Position numbers and translations under genes: made by a program. The notes beneath the pieces are model-generated. The model searched no databases, was not told the DNA's origin, and was given only the letters and a program-made list of their open reading frames with translations. Positions 32,301 through 39,223 of a stretch of DNA of 64,000 bases are shown here, piece after piece (the first letter of the stretch is position 1; every line of letters starts with the position of its first letter). The stretch comes from Stentor coeruleus (Eukaryota > Ciliophora > Heterotrichea > Heterotrichida > Stentoridae), in contig MPUH01000316.1 of NCBI GenBank assembly GCA_001970955.1, positions 1-64,000 of the forward strand, read 5' to 3'.

Positions 32301-32486
32301 GCATTTGTTAAGAGAAAGGATGGGAAGGTAGAGTTTTATAAGGATGGGTATACTGATGTTAGAGGGAAATTTGATTATGTTTCGTTAAATACTGATAGTT
32401 TAGAGAGTATTGAAAAGTTTTCTTTACTTGTTGTTGATGATGAACTTGGTGCTTTGATTCATGAAGCTAATGCACCACCTCAGTAG
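26334..32486 (+). CDS. Giant beta-rich protein (2,050 residues) of a bacterial-like uncharacterised family
   Basis: A single-exon gene. The N-terminal about 480 residues are helical and unrecognised. From about 490 to 850 there are beta-sandwich segments reminiscent of macroglobulin MG or carboxypeptidase-regulatory domains (GEPINNQRVEVKARHAYW, then TNSDGKIILGTLSGI). Residues about 1308-1350 are a Gly- and Glu/Asp-rich linker. The C-terminal 700 residues resemble a conserved region that I recall from large uncharacterised bacterial proteins. Landmarks are ETYYYDC, LEIMIQIPQGSIAL, HLEYDPLVNARAYRL, YQDRYQEAKEFYNKI, QIQYDYLTCYLD, RIYEIDLEVLFSKNPF and the terminal VEFYKDGYTDVRGKFDY. No signal peptide or membrane segment is visible. 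The function is unknown. Base skew resets occur near 28,965, 30,395 and 31,440. It lies 91 nt after the LIM gene and 77 nt before the CAP gene. Confidence 0.75.
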   Translation: MDEELLALEKIVYDSNFDDAIKILPASSHMKKYLEGTRLIETDPNSERLTQLLEQLSEANSEYYTKLQFRKLLKDYDSTENPEIITEINEKITNFNVDHPPPCEAQIEEAEKLPDTLKIEFPDLNEAAKNLKSFNNLTNEGKFSISINKTSDSVFKKFLTVNHLYRFKDLPERFVSYFQKTTDFTESACFTSMTKDQLNKIVSLEPKIWKNLHFLKSWISKEFFLKALSMKTEQKYEYFKFISGEIEQDPKFPPSFKSVIFFNIICLGYSLEIYDESWFIKYLSCHKTSKIYKTNTLDEQEQKEFSCFIINTSLSENTVIENYVKNLLERKGQIFDILSKHLIPDFLKKIKANIDLLKGEPIEKIDKKYLDNELLNAVYIEPCMDNPKEFTRKELVKFSMRIKNISRLLVRVLELNPKNYYLKKNKEITTDIVLDGLVAKYEFSYEFIEPPQVEIKKLFEFPQLSSKETGIFIIEFFGNGKHSRVLIKKGSLRYVTKPTASGHVIYILNEDNELCKNAGVYLDSRYYEAKGQDGRIDIPFAETAKTKTLILCNEDQAELVQKFSHMTENYSLHTVFFLHEEQVIRGRSVKLLIKPRILVNGIRAPNGIVKNAEVDIRFTFKNESPIAKSIRENGKTYKCFNNLEMPEGAKPIEILFDIPNNALEIKATLTVTITTIKGQEESFDSSYKQNLAEASVSESLFDAYLNYSDNTYFIEIKGKNGEPINNQRVEVKARHAYWNQEESQTLCTNSDGKIILGTLSGIINLSAKILYDENEESGRDWSIRNFREKIDYPKDIKLCEGDEFVLPIKSSDKNKEIEDIFWFYSIYGDVVGDGAEKFLKLDKENCTVSLGKIEVGNYEMVFKGTYDKIKISVVEGVHFGKNFILQDNSAVTTSRDYTAIGISKVLITKSEITAQVSGHFDEKSSVYALFFNYLTSSLISSAKSLSDLNEIFSTESFSFTSPQNIYLPSALLDQEYQYVLDRKKQAKFVGNMLDKPQVVLKRHFIKETITEVQEAQKGTELEKKTLGKTGAKKKKDRISTDSSAENEKTMHYVNFLCNPAVWMCTDVVDGKAKFKIPGVYSNVLFVAYNTSSYAYRIRCLNKSSQIKDLRYNQGLTQSIETFKCEFLNINDNLVISNLPTSSIEIVDTFDKFFTIRMSIQDNYGDYIDSSIWKAICHWDTMTFDEKINYYNSQSSHELHLFLYTRDKDFFNSFARPFLENKVNKDVVDKFLCGEDLEEFKSFSIMSTLNSLEKMLLGLSFKEKDPDFAMRIINILRSERDYQDENNDWIVKVIKSVLKIQDLIEIDYYGEEEHGGGGGGGEGGGDYRRRNVEGCAGVVEDEDEEGEEEGEEEKQKVIKSQKVKNDEDEEDDLVLEAREKVPTYYKKMGETSEYSETYYYDCRDKPENLSSSLYGDIGLSLLQEIPFFNPYLLDIAGPLIDFISLLSFCPLPFKAEKHQFETEGESWHMIAQSPSIVFYKTLSKAEFCPNSKIALSSKYSSKKNNYEQEKEVTQFIKQKIYTCKVVITNTSSKYVNLEIMIQIPQGSIALKPLESSKTYYKRLRPFSTSTIELRFYFPESGCYEHIPASVIMDKKIIAILDKKDLVVRESYDLSKLETFEDLVMSGRKDLVLEYMKTNNWNNKKSDYNLNSILWMCEDKDFWMEVIEMYRSKMIYNDELWYFGFMHCDKETVKDVLKKWGYPNSPVGCHFSSTLLTTQNEGFNHLEYDPLVNARAYRLANHPRIANTSLRKSYKLLLLYLVDKGILEDPDLLSICQYLIYQDRYQEAKEFYNKISLIPSKYKIKPGPMQIQYDYLTCYLDPENSEELANLYKDYPVSTWRKLFNDVTNIIKELECEDIPTPLNLEPSLNFEIKNNILEMVYENVDSCIVRIYEIDLEVLFSKNPFLFQDTQSFGYVKANEEIVMKLTGKNSSFDMEKYSGKNLLVEVDYKTYTVSKSHFSNLFVINCIERFGVIKVMDQCRNPKPAVYVKAFVKRKDGKVEFYKDGYTDVRGKFDYVSLNTDSLESIEKFSLLVVDDELGALIHEANAPPQ

Positions 32487-32563
32487 TTTAGTCATTTTTT
32501 TGTAATTAGGGATTAATTGATCATATTTACTATTATTCTATTGTTTATTTATGATCATTATAA

Positions 32564-33106
32564 ATGGACGTTTCTAGAAAAGTCTTTGATGAGATGAACG
32601 AAGTTAGGCAAAACCCCCAAGGTTATGCATCAAAAGTTGAAGCTTTACTAAGTTGTTATGAAGGGAACGTTTTAACCAGAGATGGTAAGAGAATAATGAC
32701 TAAAGAAGGTCCTAGTGCAGTTCAGGAATGTGTGGATTTCCTGAACACATGCCCTTCATCTCCTGCTTTAACATGGTCTGATGCTCTATCAAGTTCAGCT
32801 CAGATTCATGTTGACGACATTGGACCAAAAGGTATCACTGGGCATAATGGAAGTGATGGTTCAACAATGCAATCAAGAATTGAACAATTCTGCCAATGGA
32901 ATATTACCATTGGAGAAAATATTGACTTTGGAAAGGATACTGGCGAAGATATTGTTGTAGCTTTACTTGTTGATGATGGGGTGTCGAGTAGAGGACATAG
33001 AACGAATATAATGAAAGAAGAATATCGCTTTGCTGGTGTAGGTTTTGGAGAGCATTCATATTATGGGTTTCTATGCGTCATAGATTATGCTGGGGATATT
33101 CTTTAG
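32564..33106 (+). CDS. CAP-superfamily (SCP/PR-1-like) protein, cytosolic type
   Basis: 180 residues. The CAP fold is evident: FDEMNEVRQNPQGYASKVE at the N-terminus (the usual N-x-x-R-x-x-P helix), LTWSDALSSSAQIHVDD, GH (H94), GENI (E118), GHRTNIM (H145) and the final FAGVGFGEHSYYGFLCVIDYAG. His94, Glu118 and His145 are plausible members of the CAP cavity tetrad. Unlike most CAP proteins there is no signal peptide, so it should act inside the cell; animal GAPR-1 is a precedent. It is the third of three tightly packed plus-strand genes. Confidence 0.88.
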   Translation: MDVSRKVFDEMNEVRQNPQGYASKVEALLSCYEGNVLTRDGKRIMTKEGPSAVQECVDFLNTCPSSPALTWSDALSSSAQIHVDDIGPKGITGHNGSDGSTMQSRIEQFCQWNITIGENIDFGKDTGEDIVVALLVDDGVSSRGHRTNIMKEEYRFAGVGFGEHSYYGFLCVIDYAGDIL

Positions 33107-34913
33107 TTTAATATTTTTAGAGTTAGAAGCTAAATCCTATCAAATCTCTATTATATAAAACAATATTTTACCAACTTCAATCATGCAAAATTCAAAGTTA
33201 AGCAAAATCTTCATCATCAATATCTCAATTTTATTTAACTTATATTATTTATCTACCCGAACTAAACCTTATCATAATCCTCTAACAAAATGTAATGACT
33301 CAAGTACTAAGATAGTATACAATAAAAATGAAAGCAATAATTTCTGTTCATATTGTATTTATTTAAAATAATTATGTAAAGAAAGGTTATTACAGATACA
33401 TATTATCATCAGAAAATTTGTATTAGGAAATTACAAGCTTCCGGCTACTTTCCTACTTCTAGATGTGCATCTGGATGTTAAATTTAAATAAATGCTTATA
33501 AAAAACTCGTAAACAAGTTGAAAAATCTGAAAGTTTAGAAGGTTTTATTTTTTATCACTTTCTTGGTGAAAAAACTGGAGCTGGGGTTTAGATTTTGTTT
33601 TTTTCTATATAAAATCTATATTTTCCATAAAAACTTTAATCTAAAAATTGCTTTATGAGCTTTTTTTTAATTATAATAGAAATTACAAACTAAGTAATAT
33701 GATTTTACTTTAATTATGATATTCTTAAGCTTTGTCAAACTTATAGCATATGCTGTGTATTAGTTTTATGATAGAGAATAATAACTTAACAATTTTCCAC
33801 GATAATAAAGCTTTATATAAAGTATTATCTAATAAACTTAATCAAGAATATAATTTTTATTAAGATATCAATAAGCTAATTTACTTTTAATACAGATAAT
33901 ACAACAAGATCTATAAGGTTTAGGAAGAAAACAAATTTTAGTCTATTAAATCAAAAATATCAACAACTGATATAATTCTCACTCTAGAATAGTAAAATAA
34001 TCTAAGTTGATTGAGTAAATCACGAATATTTGATATCTATTTTTAAGATCAGCTAATTTTCATCTAACAAAATACTTATGCTAAACAATTTTAATATTGT
34101 AAATCGTGAAACAAAAAGATTATCTTCTGATAAAGTGGATTTTCAGTTTTGAAAAATCTCTTTGAGCCTTTTTCAAGATTGACTTACAGAAATTTAGAAA
34201 ATTTAATTAAGCAAAAAGATCATAGGATCCTAGTTTAAATTGATTATTAAAATGTAAAAGCTATCAGATGTCTAACATGTCAGCAACCTGGCGGCTGTGG
34301 TAAAAGAATCATCATATTAGAAAAAAATATTATAACTTTGTTCCATATTGGAACTAAAATATCTGTGGTAAATGCAAATTTATAAGACACTGATATTAGC
34401 TTCTTTCAAGAAATATCAGCTAATGTTTTTTAAATAGATCTGATAATAATTTTTGATAAATTTTGTATGTATGGAATTTTAAAAGATTAAGACTTTTATT
34501 CTTTGAATATAATTTATTTTATTGAATAATGCTGATGATTAGATTCATATCTTTTTATAATCAAAGACATATGCAAAAATTTAATCATCAAAAATCATCT
34601 AAAAAATTAATTATCAAAAATCATACAAAACTCCCCTTAACAAATTTTGCTTTCCAAGCCAAACCCATTTAATAAATCAAGCTAAAATCAATTTTCTTTA
34701 AAGTATCTAATAATTTATAATCCTACCATATCACCTCTAATATTTCCAATATAAATAAATGCATCTATTTTTATAATTTATCTTTAAAATAATAAACCTA
34801 TTTTCATTTGTCAAAAAACCCTTACTAACAACCTAAACACAACTCCTAATTTCTTTTCCATAATATTTCATCTAAATTTACATAATCCAAAACCTTCCAT
34901 ACAATCCATATAA
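33107..34913. other. Long AT-rich noncoding region
   Basis: About 1.8 kb, one of the longest gene-free stretches here. A 62-codon ORF at 33183-33371 is AT-driven with no family resemblance and I do not call it. Around 34,100-34,560 there are broken reading-frame pieces that look like a decayed host gene (listed separately). The last 250 nt become C/A-rich and lead into the phosphatase gene. Confidence 0.6.
34100..34560 (+). pseudogene. Possible pseudogene of a ubiquitin C-terminal hydrolase-like gene
   Basis: One plus-strand frame at about 34,252-34,383 reads IRCLTCQQPGGCGKRIIILE and then NIITLFHIGTKISVVNA. It resembles the C-x2-C...GGCG(K/E)(K/R)...FTIGI(x)W zinc-binding and core segment of inactive USP53/54-like ubiquitin hydrolases found in ciliates. 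After a stop, the same frame continues DTDISFFQEISANVF and, past another stop, IDLIIIFDK, again in the expected order. Several stops interrupt it and the upstream part is not readable. The match is short and from memory, so this is tentative. Confidence 0.35.
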
Positions 34914-35834
34914 ATGTACAGCAAAGTTTTAAGTAGAGTAAAAAAACAGCGTATTTACGAAGTCCTCAGTGGCATTGACAACTTTATTTTTGACTGTGAC
35001 GGAGTAATAGTATTTTCCAAATAGTACGCAGGTAGCCAAATGCTCCCTTATTCCTCAGAAACTGTAAAACTCCTCAGATCCATGGGTAAAAATATTTTCT
35101 TTTACTCCAACTCGACAACAAAAACCCGTGATGAAATAAGCCAAAAACTTGGAAGTTTAGGTATATTAACTTCACCATCCAATGTTTATACAGCATCTTA
35201 TGTTACAGCATATTATGTTAATGCTTTTTATCCATACATGAATAAAGTTTTTGCTATTGGCCAAGATGGTTTATTTAAAGAACTTAAAGCTGTAGGTTTA
35301 AAGGTAATTGAAGGTAAAGAATATAATCACAATATAGTGAAATGGGATTTCCTTAATGAATATTCAATGGATGAAGATATTGGTGCGGTTGTTATGGGAT
35401 TTGATCCTGAATTCAACTATTTAAAACTGGCGATAACAGGATTGCTTCTTTCACGTCCTGAGTGTATGTTTTTCACAACAAATGGAGATATTTACGACCT
35501 TATAGATGGAGTAAAACACCCTGAGACTGGAGCTTTTATAGCTTCAATTCAAGGTTTTATAGAAAGATCTCCAGATGTCATTGCTGGTAAGCCAAATCCT
35601 CTTATGTTTTCTATACTTCAAAAAGATCGGCCGGAAATCAAACCAGAAAGGACTTGTATGGTAGGTGACCGTTTAGATACAGATATGGCTTTTGCTCAGA
35701 AATGCGGGATAAAAAAAATGCTAACTTTATCAGGGGTTACTAGACCTAATGAACTTGAAAGTCTTTTAAACTCAGATATTGACTATTTCATTCATCGACT
35801 TGGGTTAATATATGAGATAATAAAATCCCAATAA
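34914..35834 (+). CDS. PGP-type HAD phosphatase (phosphoglycolate / 4-nitrophenyl phosphatase), one 15-nt intron
   Basis: Exons 34914-35009 and 35025-35834 are joined across a phase 0 15-nt intron. Without splicing the essential first motif would be lost. The 301-residue protein has HAD motif I DCDGVI (D27, D29), motif II in FYSNSTTKTR (about Ser60), the C2 cap typical of subclass IIA, motif III GKPNP (about Lys221) and motif IV GDRLDTD (about 246-252). Length and layout match eukaryotic phosphoglycolate phosphatase / pyridoxal phosphatase and yeast PHO13. These enzymes remove toxic side products such as 2-phosphoglycolate. The exact substrate is not resolved. No targeting signal is seen, so it is probably cytosolic. 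Confidence 0.92.
35010..35024 (+). other. 15-nt intron in HAD phosphatase gene
   Basis: GTATTTTCCAAATAG, phase 0. Its removal reconnects the catalytic DxD exon to the rest of the enzyme. It has an A at position 10. Confidence 0.95.
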
Positions 35835-35895
35835 TTTTTATAAGTCATAAATTCATCAAAGACTATGTTTTTTTTTTTCAATGAGTTTAATTATA

Positions 35896-36909
35896 TTAAT
35901 TTTTATCTAATTGTTCTGTCATGTCTTTTGTGCTGTTTTTACCAAGTGACATGGTTTTTTTATGGAACTCTTTATAATCTCTTGTGCAGATTTCTTCTGA
36001 ACTCATTTCCATTAATGAACTTTCTAGCATTTTAAGACCAACACCTGAGAGATATGATGTTGCATCTAAGAGTTCTTCCATTTTAACATCATGGTCTATT
36101 GGTTTATCTGCAAATGATGGGATTAAACTGTTGTTTATGTTTAGGAGTTGTAAGAATAAGACTAGGTTGTTAGAGTTTTCAGGGTTTTTTACGATATCGG
36201 TGATTTTTGTGAGGATTTTACGACTTTCAGGCTTTAGGAGGTTGGCTTTGTGGAGGATTGAGATTGCTTTTTTGATTTCGCTTACGTTGTGGATGCTGCT
36301 GTTTTCGCATTCACTTTCAAGTTCGCTTTTCCACCCTCCTACGCTTTTTTCTATTGAGAATTTGTCTGGATCGTATACGGTTTCTTGTCGATTTGCCTCA
36401 ATTTCTTGCATGATTTTTTCAAATTCCACTGAATAATTTATATTTTCTTCATCTTTTAAAGGTTCTCGCTTTGTGTTCATGAAAGAAAACTCCTGATCAT
36501 ATTGTGGAGATGCAAATGGAGTAACCCTCCAACTCATTGATTTTTGTTTCAACTTTCTTAAGTTTTTTTTCCATAATTTTGGGAAAGTCGACAATTGTGA
36601 TGTTATTTGTTCTTGCTTGTAGTTTATTTCTTTTTCTTGCGAGTTTATCTTTTTTAGCTTGATGTTGTTCTTTTGTATAATTTTTTTGTATGTTATGATT
36701 TTAGATTGTGTTTTTGAGTTCCTTTCCCTAGTGATTCTGCAAGTAGCTTCAGAGCTGTGGACAAAATCTTGCCATTGATTGGATAGGTTACGAAAATTGA
36801 AGAGGCATTTGTTCATTATGCCGATTTGTGTTGGGTCTTTTAGTAAGGCTTTAATCTCACAAATCTCTTGAATGATATCTTTATTTTCTTGAATCAAAGA
36901 GTTTTTCAT
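35896..36909 (-). CDS. Helical protein of unknown function
   Basis: 337 residues, not recognised. Residues about 1-140 are helical and lysine-rich with coiled-coil character (KIITYKKIIQKNNIKLKKI). The middle is acidic (ECENSSIHNVSEIKKA). The C-terminal third is helical with alternating leucines (SNNLVLFLQLLNINNSLI). There is no membrane span, signal peptide or metal motif. It converges on the phosphatase gene with only about 60 nt between the two stop codons. The coding strand shows a skew reset near the middle. Confidence 0.6.
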   Translation of the reverse strand: MKNSLIQENKDIIQEICEIKALLKDPTQIGIMNKCLFNFRNLSNQWQDFVHSSEATCRITRERNSKTQSKIITYKKIIQKNNIKLKKINSQEKEINYKQEQITSQLSTFPKLWKKNLRKLKQKSMSWRVTPFASPQYDQEFSFMNTKREPLKDEENINYSVEFEKIMQEIEANRQETVYDPDKFSIEKSVGGWKSELESECENSSIHNVSEIKKAISILHKANLLKPESRKILTKITDIVKNPENSNNLVLFLQLLNINNSLIPSFADKPIDHDVKMEELLDATSYLSGVGLKMLESSLMEMSSEEICTRDYKEFHKKTMSLGKNSTKDMTEQLDKN

Positions 36910-37448
36910 ATTTTTATATAAAGCCCGGACTAAAATTAGAGTTAAAGTATATATAGAAGAGTAATTGATAATTCTAACTACAACAAAAGGTTAATGTATT
37001 AGATTTACTTATTAAAATGGTATAGTCAATCATTAATCAATAATAAACTTTCCTTAGTACATCATACTTGAAACTTTTAATCATATTTAATATAACTTCA
37101 TAGTATTTTTACTCTATCATGGTTCTTTAAATCATACACAAAAACTCTTAAATTAAAAAACTATATAAAAAATCAACAACCCATTACCCATAAATTTCAT
37201 CCCAAAAATTCAACCTTCCTCATCTTAGCAAATTATAAAAAAAACTATAAACTCAAGCTAGGATTCTTCAAAACTTCCTATCGGAAAAGACATAAAAACA
37301 ATGCACTTTCATAAAACCTTCTATTTAATCTTCATTAAACTTATAATTACTACAATTTTTATCATCAATAAATTCCTAACTAATTTAACTCTTATTCGCG
37401 ACCTATGACAAGTTTCTTATAATCATATAAAAAAATCGTAAAATTTAA
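36910..37448. other. Intergenic spacer
   Basis: About 539 nt of AT-rich sequence with C-rich patches on the plus strand. No supported feature. Confidence 0.6.
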
Positions 37449-39092
37449 TTAATCTTGCTCTTGTTCTTGCTCTGGCTCTTCATTAATATTACTTGATCTA
37501 TTCAAATGAGGATTTTTTCTCCTTCCCCTATAACAACAAAACTCAGTTTCAATTTCATTTTCCGCTGAAGACTGATCTATTTTTTTCGAATAATAACTCC
37601 AATCTTCTGAATCTTTTATATAAATAGAACTTGATGAACTTAAAGAACTAAACATCACATTTCTCTTATATGCATATCTTTCACGGCTTGTTTTTTTATA
37701 AATAAGGTTACAGATTTGAATATATAATAAAGGGAATACAAAAATCATAATTCCTGCACAGAACCCTGAAATACCAACGCTTATGTATTTGTTAGTATAA
37801 AATGTTGGGATTTTAGGGTTTTTTTCTGTTTGGAAATCCATTATTGACATAAGGCCTAGGGCGAAATTTGCCGTGAGGTCAAAGATAAGAGTTAAGAGGT
37901 AGAAAATAAAAATTTTTTGGTTCCCATCACCTACGCAGTTGTTAATCCAGGGACAGTGATGATCGAATTTCTATGTTTATATTACCTTAACGCATTTTTG
38001 GCAATGATAACAATGGACTGTATTATGTATTTTCTTAACAGAACAATACGGGCATATATAATCTGGTTTTATCGTAGCATAAAGTTCAGCGATCTTCATT
38101 TTCCCTTTTTCATACCCAGGGTCTTTAAAACTCACAACAAAAAACATAAAAAGACTAAAAGCACTAATAGCTAAAATCCCAATATCAATCCACTGATTAA
38201 AATGGCAAAGCAAAAACTCGAAAACCAATGCGATTTTTATAATCATTATAGCAATGCCCAAAGCAAATCTTTGTTTTCCCATAACTTTTAATTGAGGTTT
38301 GCAAGGGTTTCCTATATACCCAGGAACTTTCTATATAAATTTTACAAGAATTTTAACCATATCATTACGACCCATACTTATTGCTAATTGTTCTGGAGTT
38401 TGGCCAAATTTACATTTTGCATTTCTATTAGCTCCTCTCATTACTAAGTTTTTGGCGATTTTATAAGATGAAGATATGGCTGTTAAATGTAATGGTGTAT
38501 AACCTTTATTATCTGTAATTTCTAGATCATTTGCTATGGATATAAGAAATAATGACATGTTTTCATTACCTTCTAATGCAGCAAGGTGTAAAGGTGTATA
38601 GCCATTTATATCTTTAACAAATGGGTCAAGGGAAAGTGTGCAATAAAAATAAGCAAAAACCCCAACTCGATCAGAACTTGCAGCTAAATGAAGTACTGTC
38701 TGCCCATTAATATCTTTTAAAGTTGGATCAGCCCCTAGTTTCAAAAACTCAATGACTAATTTCTAAGTAAATCTTACAATCTTATTACACTTCGCTGCTA
38801 CATGTAAAGGACTTTGTTTATCTTTCACATTCAAAGAATTCAGCATTTCTGTAAGTATATATGGCGGATGTCTTATCCTGAACTCTTCTAATAAAATATT
38901 CAAATAAGGCATCATCATATATTCTTTCAATATCGTTTTAGCAAAATCGTGGAAAATATTAAATCCCCCAGGGTCTACAAACTTATAAAGGTCTAAAGAA
39001 GTACCTTTAAGTTTCTTTTCAAATGAAACTTTATCTTGAGTTTCAAGGTAAATGATTAATCCAGCCTTAGTGCTATTACCTGATTCAATCAT
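37449..39092 (-). CDS. Ankyrin-repeat DHHC palmitoyltransferase (three 15-nt introns)
   Basis: Four exons (39092-38778, 38762-38346, 38330-37986, 37970-37449) give 532 residues once three 15-nt phase 0 introns are removed. Residues about 90-245 hold ankyrin repeats ([56 protein letters not shown]). Two membrane spans follow (about 265-315), then a DPGY motif (FKDPGYEKG), the cysteine-rich domain (CPYC...H...CYHCQKC) and the catalytic DHHC (362-365) in [14 protein letters not shown], created by the third splice. Two more membrane spans and an acidic tail follow. This is the layout of Akr1/HIP14 (ZDHHC17) S-acyltransferases, which palmitoylate proteins at the Golgi and other membranes. All key residues are present. 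Confidence 0.95.
37971..37985 (-). other. 15-nt intron 3 of ankyrin-DHHC gene
   Basis: GTAATATAAACATAG on the minus strand, phase 0. Splicing creates the KFDHHCPW active site. It has an A at position 10. Confidence 0.95.
38331..38345 (-). other. 15-nt intron 2 of ankyrin-DHHC gene
   Basis: GTAAAATTTATATAG on the minus strand, phase 0, between the last ankyrin repeat and the membrane region. It has an A at position 10. Confidence 0.93.
38763..38777 (-). other. 15-nt intron 1 of ankyrin-DHHC gene
   Basis: GTAAGATTTACTTAG on the minus strand, phase 0. It lies inside an ankyrin repeat, which is restored by splicing. It has an A at position 10. Confidence 0.95.
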
Positions 39093-39223
39093 AATTATTT
39101 ATATAATAAACTTAAAGTCTATACAGAAAAATTCCCTTTATGCAAAATATTCTAGAAAGTTTTCAAGTCTAGTCATTTACTAATAATTTTATATCTAACT
39201 ACTAATCTTTATTCATTGAATCC

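Noticed and set aside
33183-33371. Small membrane-like ORF of 62 codons
   Set aside because: AT-rich low-complexity translation, no family resemblance, and base composition like the surrounding noncoding DNA.
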